Positions 43,043-53,748 of a stretch of DNA of 64,000 bases are shown here, piece by piece. Source of the DNA: Septoria linicola (Eukaryota > Ascomycota > Dothideomycetes > Mycosphaerellales > Mycosphaerellaceae); NCBI GenBank assembly GCA_024114885.1, contig CP099418.1, positions 496,001 to 560,000 on the forward strand, in the 5' to 3' direction. The position numbers were made by a program, and so were the translations under genes. Positions within the stretch are counted from its first letter, which is position 1; every line of letters starts with the position of its first letter. The notes beneath the pieces are model-generated. The model had not been told where the DNA came from. It saw only the letters and a list, made by a program, of their open reading frames with translations, and made no database searches.

Positions 43043-43784
43043 AGCGGGAGCTCAGGAGTTCCTGAGCTTCACGAAGGCCTCGCTCTCTGTGCAGTCCACG
43101 CACTGCATGAGCATGATCTGTGGGGTTAATGATGCTTTGTACATCTTGAAAGCCAGCTGCGCCTCCATGGGCGGCCTCCTAGACAACGCCACGGCCAGCC
43201 TTGGAATACTTCTCTGCTAATGCCATCGCGGCCTCGATGACAAGCCTTACCAGTCTGCGAAAGCGACCACCACTCGCCTGTGAAAACTTGAGTCTATCAA
43301 GCTGTAGACATCCGTACTCTCTCTGATCATTGCGATGGGCATCGTAATTGCTGACTTTGCTGTGCTTAATGCCGAGCTTTGCACCGCCTCCACGAGCCAG
43401 ATCTTGCACATCTAGGGCGAGGTGGATCTATCGCAGCAAGTGTGCATGCTTTCCAGATCGAATGCAGCTTCATGCTCGGTTACAGACCTAGCAAGTAATG
43501 GGAATTCGATGATGAGAGGATGCTCCCCCAGCCTCTAGCCGGTGACTTTTGATAGATGAGAGGAAGAGGTTCACAGCCCTGCCTAGAAGCTAGTGCTCAA
43601 ACCGCGCTAGTGTCTCGCTTGGCTGCAGTCGATCGTTTCTCGATGTTTGCGCCTCCTCCTTTCGCAAAACATAACACAATATCTAAAATGCGCGATGGCA
43701 TAGTATGACCTACGGGTGACCATTACGTGACCTAGTGACCCGTCTGAAGTCTCGTTTGGAGTCTGGTGGCACCCCATCAGGAGG
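43043..43784. promoter_or_regulatory. Divergent intergenic region, 742 bases
   Basis: Between the HET-domain gene start and the AAA-type ATPase start. A basic-looking open frame near 43180-43409 on the minus strand lacks an ATG start, and I do not call it. Confidence 0.4.
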
Positions 43785-45716
43785 ATGCGCACTTCTCGCG
43801 CTTTTGCAGGGGTCCAGCTCAATGGCATCTCCGCGATCCGACCTCAGATACGACATCGTCAAGCCATATTGCTGACACATCGAAGACATCTGCAGCTGCC
43901 GTATGGACCACAAACTCCCGGACCACCTGATGCAGGACCTGTCGAAAGCGAAGATGACTCTCCCAAGAAGGGTTCCGGCGGGCCAAACGGTGGAAATGGC
44001 CAGTCTGGATTCGATTGGAAAGGCACGACTTTCAAGATGGCCGAAGCTGCCTTGACGACTTTCGCCTCAGTTGCCATTCTTGGTGCCGTCGGATATGGCT
44101 ACACGCGGTACTACAAGCACATGATACTGAAGAAGATGGATAATGCATTCAGTCCTGGCGATCCTGTGCTTGATATTGCTGCCACTGCCAAGCAGGGATC
44201 TGCTACGGGTGGGCACGTCCTGATAGATGAAGAAAACCAGCGCGAACACTGGGTTCTTCGTGAGGAACAGGCGCTCATAGATCGTATTGTTGCGGGCGAT
44301 ATCCGAGGCCAGTACCATCTCATTGTCGGCGAGAAAGGCACCGGCAAGTCGAGCATGCTTATAGACGCCATGGCAAAAATCGATGGCGAAGGTTGCGCCA
44401 TGTTCGAAGCACATGCAAACCCCGAGATCTTCAGGATTCGTCTGGGAAAAGCACTTGACTTTGAATTCCACGAAGACAACATTGGGTCCCTGTTCTCCAT
44501 TCGTGGCCCACGCGATGCTGGTGCACTTCTAGATGTCGAGCGCGCTTTCAACAAACTCGAAAAGGTCGCGCTGAAGCGACGACAGAAAGTTGGTCGCCCA
44601 CTAATTTTGATATTCAACTCAATGCATCTGTTGCGTGACAACGACGAGGGTAAGGACCTGCTTGAGCTCATACAACAACGAGCCGAACAATGGTCAGCAA
44701 GCAATCTTGCAACTGTCATCTTCAACTCGGATGACTACTGGATATACGAACGGCTCAAGCAATATGCCACGAGAATGAACGTCATCCGGATCCTAGATCT
44801 CGACAAGCAAAAATCCGTGGCAGCTCTACGCAACTATCGCACAATGTACCGCAACGACAAACCCAGCGATTCGATTCTCGAGCAGGTCTACGACAAAGTC
44901 GGAGGACGTATGTCGTACCTCAGCCGCGTCGCGAAGGCCGACAATATGCTTAAGAAAGCCGACGATATCTGCCGCGCGGAGAAGACGTGGTTTCTCAATC
45001 AATGCTGGATTCTTGGAGCGGAAATGGACGACGATGTCATGGATCAGCAGAAGTATGCTTCTGCAGCCATGGTGCTAGCAAAGGCGCTAGTAGATCTTGA
45101 GAAAGACATGGAGCAGACATACCACGCAGAGCAGGGTCATATCCTGCCTGAGATCCCTCTGCATAAAGCGAGACAGATCATGACACGAGCAGATTTCATA
45201 CAGGTCAGTCTATTTCAAATGCCTCACTTGTATGACTACTGACATACCGTGGAGAGCTACGATGCCATCAACATTTTCGCCATCGATAGCAATGCAAACG
45301 TTCGGCCTGACTCTGTGCCTATGATGAACGCCTTCCGCCAGATATGTGCCGAAGAAGGCTTCGACGACTTTTTGCAAGCCACCCTTGACAGAATTGGTGA
45401 CATCGAGTCGCTTGGTCGTACAAGGGAGCTTACCATCAAGGACTTGTGGGAAGGTGGCAAGTACAAAGTCAACATGCAACCTGGTGGTCTTACCTTCGAG
45501 TGCGAGAAGCCAGAAGAAGACGGAGATGGTGATGACAAGGAGCAGAACAAGGACGAGGCGGAAATCGATGATGGTGAGCTACACATCGGGCTTGCATCGT
45601 GAATTGGCGTGATACTGATTTGCTTTGCGACAGAGGGCTCATTTAGCCAGGCTCAGCATGTGGTTGCTGAAGTCTACCAGAAGTATCTCGAAGACGAGAA
45701 GAAGAAGAAGAAGTAA
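43785..45716 (+). CDS. Mitochondrial membrane-anchored AAA-type P-loop ATPase
   Basis: Three exons: 43785-45203, 45255-45573 and 45634-45716; 606 residues. The N-terminus MRTSRAFAGVQLNGISAIRPQIRHRQA is Arg-rich without acidic residues, like a mitochondrial presequence. A Gly/Pro-rich linker follows, then one membrane segment (AALTTFASVAILGAVGYGY) near residue 90. The Walker A motif is LIVGEKGTGKSSML at about 180-193 and the Walker B-like strand is RPLILIFNSMHLL. The C-terminal region (NIFAIDSNANVRPDSVPMMNAFR...) resembles the winged-helix end of a fungal AAA/Orc-Cdc6-like group; it ends in a highly acidic then lysine-rich tail (EDEKKKKK). Its exact process is unknown to me; a role in the mitochondrial inner membrane is inferred from topology. 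Confidence 0.76.
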
Positions 45717-46011
45717 AGCCCAATCTTCTTGCCTCACCTCATGAAGGCCGCATATGAGACTACAGCCCTTTTGGCGCCTACTCAAGGTTTACGCCGCTAT
45801 CTTCATGCTTCACGAGAGTGAATACCCGATGTCCAAATCACAATCAATGATAGCATCACATTGATTAGAGAATTGATTCAGTCATGCAAAAACACTTGCA
45901 TCCGCGCTTTCAGCTACACTGCTCAGCATATCTACTGCATCAACCTCGACCAGCATGGAATCCTGCGGGTGATGGCACAATGGCAGAAGATATCAACAGT
46001 AGATACCCAAC

Positions 46012-47103
46012 ATGCTCATTTCGCGTAGGCTGGCGCTTCGCCCACGAGCCATAATCATCCTCTTGCTGTTCACGCCACTCTGTTACTTCCTGCTCTATCA
46101 TCTCAAGCCAGCCATCCAGCATCACGCAGTCCAGCGACATGATGCAGATCACTTCCCTATACCTGTCAAGTCTCCCGACGGACCATCAATCAATCTTGTC
46201 GTAGCGACAACAGCCAAAGACGACATGTCCTGGACCAAGAACCTTCGCATTCCACACCTACAAGTCATCCGCTATGTCAGCGACTCGCAATCAGCCAAAT
46301 ACCATCCCTCCAAGCCCAAAGGCCGCGAAGCACTGATGTATCTGACATACATCCACGACTTCTACGACACTCTCCCAGATATTAGCATCTTCATCCACGC
46401 CGAAGAAAATCCTTGGCACATGGACGGCGCGCTTCTCGAATCCATGACATTCGCTCTGTCTCACTTGGATTTCTCACAAGTCATCGAGAGTCGATACTTC
46501 AACTTGCGGGTGAACTGGAAGCATGGCTGTCCAGCACAGATTAACACCAGTATGACGACTGAAATCGACGAGAAGAAACAAGAACAACACCTCATGGCCG
46601 AGGCGTTCCGAGCCATCTTCGGAGCTGATGTGCAAGTCCCCGAGATTCTAGCTGGAGCGTGTTGCTCGCAATTCGCTGTCTCGAGAGACGCAATCCGTCA
46701 ACGAGCGAAGTACGAGTATAAGCACTATATGGACTGGCTGATTGAGACTAGCTGGAGCGACTACATTTCAGGAAGAGTATTCGAGCATCTCTGGCCATAC
46801 ATATTCTTGAACAGACCTATCGAATGCCCAATTGAGTGGAAGTCGCTTTGCAGCATGTATGGAGTATGCTTCGGAGGCCAGAATCAGCTTCAGAAGTATC
46901 AGCAAGTATGGGACGCGAGGAGGGCTGTAGATGGGAATGTGACGTTCTGGAAGGATGTTTGGCGACCGAAGGATACTGAAGCGTTGAGGCATCGTAGCGA
47001 GAAATATACAGAGTGGCTGCACGAACGACTTGCTGCTGCTTTGACGTCTGGTAAAGCGGCGGAGAATCGAGGACATGTGCTTGGGGACTTATATACACCA
47101 TGA
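46012..47103 (+). CDS. DUF3431 family type II membrane protein
   Basis: Single exon, 363 residues. A short basic N-terminus (MLISRRLALRPRA) precedes a signal anchor (IIILLLFTPLCYFLLYHL), so the bulk is lumenal or extracellular, probably Golgi. The DUF3431 domain follows: INLVVATTAKDDMSWTKNL, FYDTLPDISIFIHAEENPWH and LRVNWKHGCPAQI, then ILAGACCSQFAVSRDAIRQR and YMDWLIETSWSDYISGRVFEHLWPYIF. The fold and the WP.IF end resemble glycosyltransferase-like proteins, but no activity is established. Two cysteines in GACCSQF and those in the last third (CPIEWKSLCSMYGVCFGG) probably form disulfides. It is convergent with the Zn2Cys6 regulator, with only 143 bases between. Confidence 0.85.
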   Translation: MLISRRLALRPRAIIILLLFTPLCYFLLYHLKPAIQHHAVQRHDADHFPIPVKSPDGPSINLVVATTAKDDMSWTKNLRIPHLQVIRYVSDSQSAKYHPSKPKGREALMYLTYIHDFYDTLPDISIFIHAEENPWHMDGALLESMTFALSHLDFSQVIESRYFNLRVNWKHGCPAQINTSMTTEIDEKKQEQHLMAEAFRAIFGADVQVPEILAGACCSQFAVSRDAIRQRAKYEYKHYMDWLIETSWSDYISGRVFEHLWPYIFLNRPIECPIEWKSLCSMYGVCFGGQNQLQKYQQVWDARRAVDGNVTFWKDVWRPKDTEALRHRSEKYTEWLHERLAAALTSGKAAENRGHVLGDLYTP

Positions 47104-47246
47104 CGAGAACTGCGCCTAATGAATTCATACACGTGGCTGCACATGCGATTCTTAAGCCTTTCGATACGGAGCCTTAGTCGTGAAATGTGGTGACTGTATC
47201 CTCTTCGAAGCTGCTGGAGTGTGCTTTAGACAAAATTCGCTACAAC

Positions 47247-49764
47247 TCAAAACAGCTCTTTCAAGATATTGCTCAGCCCTTCGTCACCGAAAGCATCTCC
47301 TACTCCATGAGGAGTGAACGCTCCTTGATCTCCTCCATTCATGCCAGCCATGCCCTGATACCCGCCCGCAGCTTCAAACAAGCTAGTCAGGTCATGGACC
47401 ATATGCTCTGGACTAGAACTAGCACCATGAGTGGCATTCCACTGGTGCTGCTGTGGGGCACCATTATACAGGCTCATTTCGTCAACATTGACACCAGCTA
47501 AGCCTGCCATGGCCACGGCAGCCGATCGATTTGGGTCTGGATCGTCCTCGATGGAAGAGGTCTTGTTGGCTTGCGTGGTGGCTGATGCCTCCTTGATATG
47601 CAAACCAAGCTTTGGACCAACTTCCTTGAGTACACGGATCGTCTTCCATAATCTTTTAGACACCCAGCTCCCTTTGCTGAAGCCGCGCACGAGATCGAGA
47701 GCCATGTAAAATTCTTCTCGAACATCTTCGGCGAAGACGGCGGGAGTGTGAGAGACTGCGAGGAACAAGACTGCCAGCGCTGAAGTGAGGAATGCGTTGA
47801 ACAGCACCTGCTGTGTCCCGTACAAATCAGAGGTTTGGTTGATGTGGGTGAGTACGCGTATGGTATCTTTGGCCACATCGACTGCTGTTTGCGCTTGTTC
47901 GCGGTGTTGCATGATGGATGTCGCCGAGTGTAGGACAGGACGATAGATCAGAATGCGCATCTGGTTGGCACGAAGGTAGAGGATGATACGAAGTCGATGC
48001 CCGGCTCGAGATGGCGAAGGGCCAACTGGCGTGGATACCCTACCAGATCCCGATGACGAAGGATGCTCGAAGCGAAGATGTGCGGGAACGTTGCGGTGCC
48101 ACTGGATGACTTGATAGTCGAGATAGTTCATCTCATCGTCGTTGATCGGTAAGCCACCCTTGGCTGATGTTGCTGATGCCGCCACAGACCGCCAAACTTT
48201 ACTAGCTATGCCAGAATACTGGATCATAGCACTCAAGTACGGCGAACGATCTTCTGGCTTGGGCATCTGTGGATCGATGTCAGAATCTTGAAGTGCAAAG
48301 GGCATGCCGGTGCCAAAGCTCCATCGCCTGTCCAGGACATATATTGACCAGAAGAGTAGTACTGTATCTGTGCGCTCGGCCTCATCCTGGATAGCATCGT
48401 AAGTCTCTCGCCGGTGCAATCCAAGCTCGATGCACAGTCGCGCTGTCAGACCGATAATACGCCACGAGGTGCCTTCGTTATCGCGGTGAAATTCGTACAT
48501 TGCCTGTAAAATGTCAGCATATTCCGAGCACAATTGTATGTGGCACGTACCGTCATTGTCAGCATACGAATAGCTTTGACACCCACGGCGCCAAGCAGCA
48601 TCGTGTCTATCGCGGGCTGCACGTATTCGAAGAGTCGCTGGCCCAGCTCGCTCCGTCCGCCTGCTTCTGTTGTCAAAGCCGTAGCCAAAACTAGCTTCAG
48701 TATGTTGGTTTCCTCATCATCGATCGCGTCAGCGCCAGGCATGCCTTGTTGCATCAGCCCCGAGCGATGCGCAGCCTCCATGAACCTGTACAGCTTGATT
48801 GCATACTCGACCACCTTGTTGACGTCCAGCACCGGGTACATAAGGCCCATCTCATCTTCGTATACCCTACAGAGTCGTAGCGCCTCCTCCTGTGGTATAC
48901 TCCATATCGGGTCTTTGTCTACATGCGTGCTCTGGAGCAGCTGTCCATGAAGTAGCTTCGGTATGGGACTTCGCTGTGGTGTGGCATCAGCAGTGCCGGT
49001 GCCTGCTTCTCCACTTCCGCTTATGTCCTCCTCTCCCGGCCCTGCGATACCCATGGACTCTAAGCTGGTCTTGGCGACTCCAAGGTTGAACGCGACGCTC
49101 GTGGGCCCTTTGTATCTGCTCTGAGACTGACTGGAGGCTCTTGGTCGGTGGAACTGGCTGGGCGACATTGGACCGCCGGGAGAGGCTTGCACCGCGCTGA
49201 ACGAGTCTCGGTGATTCGAGTAGTGCTGTAGCGATGGATCGATGGGTGTGCCGGACTGCGGTCCCATAGTCGCGACTGGTCCGCCGACATGAGCTCGCAG
49301 CTGATTCAGTTGCTCGTACAGCGCGTTCATCTGGTCTTGTAGCATCGATATGTGTCCCGACATCTCCCTATACTCTTGCGATTCCTTGAAACCACTGCAG
49401 CAATTCGGCGCATATACACATTCGAGATTGAGATTCCCACATCGCTGACACGGAGTCTGGCCATTGCACTTGATCTTGCGGCGCTTGCATTCGTTACTGT
49501 ACCACCATCAGCGTTGCGACTCGACTAGTCGAAGCAGGGAGAATGCGATCAATCGCGCGCCAGCAGTGCCGCCATAAAAGGTGGAACATACCATGCGATT
49601 GATACATAGCGATTCCTGCGAGCTCGCTGCTGTCCACCTTGATCATCGGCCTTCCGCTTGGTGCCGTTGGTCTTGCCGCCATTGTTGTTCGCATTCTGCT
49701 CATCCTGCTGCTGCTGAGCCAGCGACGCTATCGACTGCACGTCCAATGCTGAATTGAGCGACAT
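47247..49764 (-). CDS. Zn2Cys6 transcription factor with fungal-specific middle domain
   Basis: Three exons: 49764-49592, 49496-48551 and 48503-47247; 791 residues. Exon 1 is a Gln/Asn-rich N-terminal stretch (LAQQQQDEQNANNNGGK) with a basic end (KRKADDQGGQQRARRNR). The first intron splits the codon for the first zinc cysteine; splicing gives CNECKRRKIKCNGQ, then TPCQRCGNLNLEC, a C-x2-C-x6-C-x5-C-x2-C-x6-C binuclear cluster at about residues 58-84. A coiled-coil linker (HISMLQDQMNALYEQLNQLR) follows, then the fungal_trans domain from about residue 230 to 640 (FHRDNEGTSWRIIGLTARLCIELGLHR, FWSIYVLDRRWSFGTGMPFAL). The regulon is unknown; nothing around it is clearly a target. Confidence 0.87.
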
Positions 49765-50279
49765 GATGCAACCCCAAACTTGGAGATGGAATCGATTCCG
49801 CAAAGTTGAAGGTGAAAGGTGCACGGGTGGGGTTCAGCAACGGAAAGAGCGCCGGCTAATGTGCTTGGCATGGGTTTGCCGTATAGAACGAGACGTAATT
49901 GTCATGAATGCGCTGGAAATGTGATTGTTTTACTGCAGGAAGCAGAACGAGACCAGCGCCATCTATAGCTTCCACTGCACTCAGTGAAGCTGCTGGGGCC
50001 CTTTTCGTCTTTCGGGTGGGGTGCAATGAGCACCGCTGCTGGCGAGTGCATGTTTAGTTCCTTCGCCAGAACCAGTCACTTGCTACGATGGCGCCAAATG
50101 TAGCGACCACAGACTTCTCCCGTCAGCGCGATCGCGGCCTGGGTAACTGCTACTCCGCAGCTGACCCTCACTCTTCACAGCTCGGGAGAGTGTCTGACGG
50201 TGCCTATACTTGAATTACGGCACCCAGACCGAGCCTCCAATTTGGCAAGTAGCGAATTGGTGCCTCGTCCCTTGGGCAC
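49765..50279. other. Intergenic region, 515 bases
   Basis: The promoter of the Zn2Cys6 gene and the 3' end of the prefoldin gene. No additional feature recognised. Confidence 0.45.
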
Positions 50280-50932
50280 TCAAGCTCCAGCCGCTGCCTG
50301 CGCCTGTTGTTGCTGCCCTCCTGCCAACATTTTCTGCCTCAGAACTTCCTCCACTACCCTTATGTTGTTTGCTTTGCTGTTGACAATGTTCTCGAGATCT
50401 TTAATGTTCTTGCCCAGCTCCTCGACCTTTCCTTCGTAGAACTTTTGCGCGCTGGCAACATCCTTTTCGACGTAGAAGCCGGTGCCGACATCAACCAGTA
50501 CCTTTTCAGTGTCGGCAAGCGTTCCAGGCACGTATAAGGAGGAGGTCAAAGGTACAAGGAGAGGCTTGCCTGGGTCAATCTTAGCAGCTGCTGGCAGACG
50601 GCCGGATGCCACTGTATCGCCTGGTCTTGGGTAGGACCTCTACAGCACACCTCTGCGCTCTGTTGATGGGGCGTTTTGAGACCAACTCACCCTCTGTACT
50701 GCTCGCAACGCCATTCTTGACACTGACTATACAGTCGCGAAACTTTTGCTGTGCTGTCCGCAAGTTTTGATACGAGCTTGTCAAGTGCTGGACTTCATCG
50801 TCGAGCTGTTTCTTGACCTGCGAGAGCTGTTTCGTGGAAAGTTGTCCCAGATCGACTGCGGTACCGTCAGATCTTGCTCTTCAGGAGGTATGCGGACGTC
50901 CATCTCTTACTCTGCTGTCCCTGTCCAGACAT
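50280..50932 (-). CDS. Prefoldin subunit 5 (alpha-type, Gim5)
   Basis: Three exons: 50932-50911, 50855-50691 and 50611-50280; 172 residues. Introns begin GTAAGAG and GTGAGTT and end CAG. Splicing gives MSGQGQQIDLGQLSTKQL, then SQVKKQLDDEVQHLTSSYQN, LRTAQQKFRDCIVSVKNG and a second half TSSLYVPGTLADTEKVLVDV followed by GTGFYVEKDVASAQKFYEGK. This is the two-helix-plus-beta alpha-prefoldin pattern of subunit 5, which helps deliver actin and tubulin to the TRiC/CCT chaperonin. The C-terminus is a Gln/Ala-rich tail. The gene is head-to-head with the cpcA-type bZIP gene, and a TGAGTCA site sits 6 bases upstream of its ATG. Confidence 0.9.
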
Positions 50933-50937
50933 TTTGA

Positions 50938-50944
50938 TGAGTCA
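50938..50944. promoter_or_regulatory. TGAGTCA site (Gcn4/CpcA-type) near the prefoldin start
   Basis: An exact match to the TGASTCA core recognised by Gcn4/CpcA-class bZIP factors, just upstream of the prefoldin subunit 5 ATG and in the space shared with the bZIP gene. Confidence 0.45.
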
Positions 50945-51783
50945 TGTGCGAATGTGCACATCTACTACTTCAGCCGACGACAATTGAAGCCGAATCTTAT
51001 CGATAAGCCGCTCGTTTTGGAGCACGAGCAAAGCGCCGATCTCGCTGCATAGGGAAGTCGCAAAGTGAATACCAACTGCACCACTTCACGTCCTTGAAGA
51101 CCACACGACACACATTGACACTTCAGCACGGAAAAAGTCGCGTCGACTCCTCCAACCAAGATCGCGACGCGTCCATCTTGCATTTCATTGTTGCCTTGTG
51201 ACCTAGCAAGGCAGAAGGCTTGCGATGTAAGCACAGGTTGTCGAGCATAAGTCGTCGTGCATAGCGCACCGGTCAGGGTGGAAGTGGACGCATCTCGACT
51301 GCCGATTCATTTGCAGCAATTGACACTTCCCGAATTCCGTCGCTGATCATACGGCCTGCGCAAGGAGGTGCGTTGCTAATTGTGATTCCAAGTCTCTCCG
51401 CGATGAAGACACCGAGCTCATGGAAAGAAGTCAGTCTGTTGAACACGCCCTACGCGATACGAAGCGCAAAAGTATTGGTCTGAAATGCAGGTTCTAAGCC
51501 AAAAGTGAACACCGCAGGCACAGCCCGCAGGCTGCGCCGACCTGCGGCCTCGGGCCCCAGGGTAGCGAAGTACCAGCTTTGCCCTGTCAAGCCGCCGAAT
51601 TTGCTTCAAAATGGGACGTTGAAATGGCACTTTGGTGTGGCATACAATACTCTCTGGAACAGCGGAAAACTGTCGCGAAGTGTTCACCGAAAGCAGAAGC
51701 CAGCGCAGCCTTTCGTTGAATTTGAACGAGGTCAAAAGGCAAAGGTCGAAATGAGGGCGATCCTTCGGACCCAAGCTTAAATG

Positions 51784-51790
51784 TGAGTCA
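51784..51790. promoter_or_regulatory. TGAGTCA site (cross-pathway-control response element)
   Basis: A second exact TGAGTCA lies upstream of the bZIP gene's leader, in the position expected for auto-activation by Gcn4/CpcA. The first TGA of the site also follows an ATG directly (ATG at 51781), a start-stop pair that would matter only if transcribed. Confidence 0.45.
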
Positions 51791-51928
51791 CTCTCGGAGG
51801 ACGCCAAGTGTTTCTGCTGTCCCGTGCTGCCCGCCGAGCACAAGTACTCTCATTCCCCCACCAAAATTCTGTTCTCTCCCACCATCCACCATATACAACA
51901 AAACACAATCGACAAGCAGACACTCAAA

Positions 51929-51946
51929 ATGTCCGCACGTCGTTGA
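51929..51946 (+). other. Short upstream open reading frame, cpcA leader (uORF1)
   Basis: ATG, four codons and TGA (peptide MSARR) in the sequence CAAAATGTCC, right after the pyrimidine-rich presumed start region. Gcn4 and cpc-1/cpcA genes are regulated by short uORFs that let ribosomes resume scanning, and this is a candidate. Confidence 0.5.
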
Positions 51947-52093
51947 ACCCAGACCGCCCACCATAAGCAACTACTCAACTCACCAACTCCACTCCATTTT
52001 CGGTCCTCGGACCACCAATAGCGCCCGCTTGTCCCTCGACAACCGCTCTGTGAACACATACCCCAAGCCCACCACGGCTTCACAACAGCAAAC

Positions 52094-52234
52094 ATGGCTT
52101 CCCACACCACTGTCTGCAAGGCAAACGCCACCAACTCCCCAGTTCTCGCAAGACTTCCAGCTCTTCGACGCTCCGACCCCGGCTCCTGCTCGACGGGCTC
52201 CATCTCTCGATCAGACGCAGCTTCCTTCGTTTAA
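52094..52234 (+). other. Longer upstream open reading frame, cpcA leader (uORF2)
   Basis: ATG to TAA, 46 codons plus stop, in the frame +2 relative to the bZIP frame and ending 178 bases before the main in-frame ATG. The order of a very short then a longer uORF is the pattern known for cpc-1/cpcA translational control in other filamentous fungi. Confidence 0.45.
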
Positions 52235-52412
52235 CACTGCCTATCAAGGCGGCTACCAGCCGAACGGAAACTACATATCGCAAAGGGATACCCACACGAC
52301 TCACCGGTCTACTCGTCCACGTGTACCACTCTTTCACGCAAATTCGACCGGCCATCTAGGCTCTCAGAACATTCAGGATACTCAGCAAGATATAGATATT
52401 ACTTCATTCGCA

Positions 52413-53180
52413 ATGGGACGCGGAGGTAATTCAGCACCATTAATCTCGTCTCAAGATTTTGGTCTAACCATGGATTCAGAAATCAACGTCGCGTATAGCG
52501 GCACATTCGGCGATCTCCACGCTGGTGGAGACGCTGAACTGTTCGGCTTCGACAGCTTCGGCGACGACTTCGAGCTCATGGGATCCAGCACGAACAGCTT
52601 CACTGCTCTTAACGGTGATGCTGCTCCTGGTACCATCTCTCCAAAGGATCTGTTCGCAGACTCTGTACCACCATCTACGTCTTTCACAAACCTGACCACT
52701 CCTGGATCGACTCTCCTCGATACACCCGACGATTATCAAACATCGCCACTCTTTGTTGACCAGATGGCCAATGACAAGGCTTGGTTTTCGCTTTTCCCTG
52801 AAGAGGACAACAACGTTGCACCTCCCATGGAGCGAACATCATCAAACACCATCATAGTCCACCCGGGCGGAGAAGGCAATGCGCGCAAGCGAAGCTCAAC
52901 CCACGTATCTCCGACACCCTTTAGCCCAGTGCCAAAGATGTCAGACGTTGCTGGTGTTGCAGCTCGCAAGCGTGACAGGCCTTTGCCACCAATTCTGGTC
53001 GATGAGAACGACACTGTTGCCTTGAAGCGTGCACGGAACACAGCTGCGGCTCGTAAGTCACGAGCCAAGAAGGTACAGGAGCGCGACGAGCTTGAGACGA
53101 CCATTGCTCAGCTCGAAGCCCAAGTCCGCTTCTGGAAGCAGAAGGCAATCGACCTTGGTGCCGACCCATCCGATGAGTAA
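52413..53180 (+). CDS. cpcA: bZIP transcription factor, Gcn4/CpcA type (cross-pathway control)
   Basis: From the first in-frame ATG (52413) the protein has 255 residues, close to other fungal CpcA proteins. Gcn4-class regulators activate amino-acid biosynthesis upon starvation. An acidic/aromatic activation region (ELFGFDSFGDDFELMGSS, KAWFSLFPEEDNN) precedes a basic stretch. At the C-terminus is the bZIP: VALKRARNTAAARKSRAKK (basic region with the NxxAAxxSR signature) and LETTIAQLEAQVRFWKQKA (zipper). The reading frame is open upstream to about 51783 but contains no ATG, so either translation starts at 52413, or an upstream exon with ATG is spliced in. The stretch around TQQDIDITSF just before 52413 looks coding, so an N-terminal extension is possible. 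The uORFs favour the cpcA identity. Confidence 0.8.
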   Translation: MGRGGNSAPLISSQDFGLTMDSEINVAYSGTFGDLHAGGDAELFGFDSFGDDFELMGSSTNSFTALNGDAAPGTISPKDLFADSVPPSTSFTNLTTPGSTLLDTPDDYQTSPLFVDQMANDKAWFSLFPEEDNNVAPPMERTSSNTIIVHPGGEGNARKRSSTHVSPTPFSPVPKMSDVAGVAARKRDRPLPPILVDENDTVALKRARNTAAARKSRAKKVQERDELETTIAQLEAQVRFWKQKAIDLGADPSDE

Positions 53181-53748
53181 ATCTCATACGGCATGGCTCG
53201 CGCTCAAGCTCACTGTCCTAAGCACTTGCAAAGCACAAAAAAAGGAGAAGGAGCGTACTGCGTTGCAGACGCTGGTGTGGAGGAAATTTCTTACTGTTAT
53301 TGGTTGAGCGCAACTGTGCGTCTCACATTGTTCTGGTGCTGCATTCCACCACGACCTCTCCCCTTCGGATGACGGGCGGTGGGTGCTCATGGCTTCTACT
53401 TTATCGTTTAGCGTTCAGCCTTCTGATGTCTCCTACTTGAAGCGATGGCGCTTGGGTAGTTGATTGACTCGGGGCACTTTCTCTCGAAGCGTTTACCAGA
53501 TTGATCTCGGCTCTCAGCGCTGTAGAACTAAAAGTTATTACCTGTTCACAAAACATCAACGCTGTCCTGTTTCATCTCATCGTCACGTCCCGTTGTACGA
53601 CCGACTTCTCATGAGACGTGACACTGCTGAGGCATTACTGCCCACGTCTTCCGACCAATGTGACTATCGAAGATACACACAGCACACATGGTCGCGTAAC
53701 GTTGACACCCTATACTCAATACCTCAGCCATGTACTTCTTCTCCCACC
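53181..53748. other. Convergent intergenic region, 568 bases
   Basis: Between the 3' ends of the bZIP gene and the unknown basic protein gene. No feature recognised. Confidence 0.45.

Larger units (their letters stand above)
50933..52412. promoter_or_regulatory. Divergent promoter and long leader of the cpcA-type gene
   Basis: From the prefoldin start to the first in-frame ATG of the bZIP gene. It contains two TGAGTCA sites, a pyrimidine-rich stretch at about 51838-51895 typical of transcription starts, and several short upstream frames. The bZIP frame itself remains open from about 51783. Confidence 0.5.
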
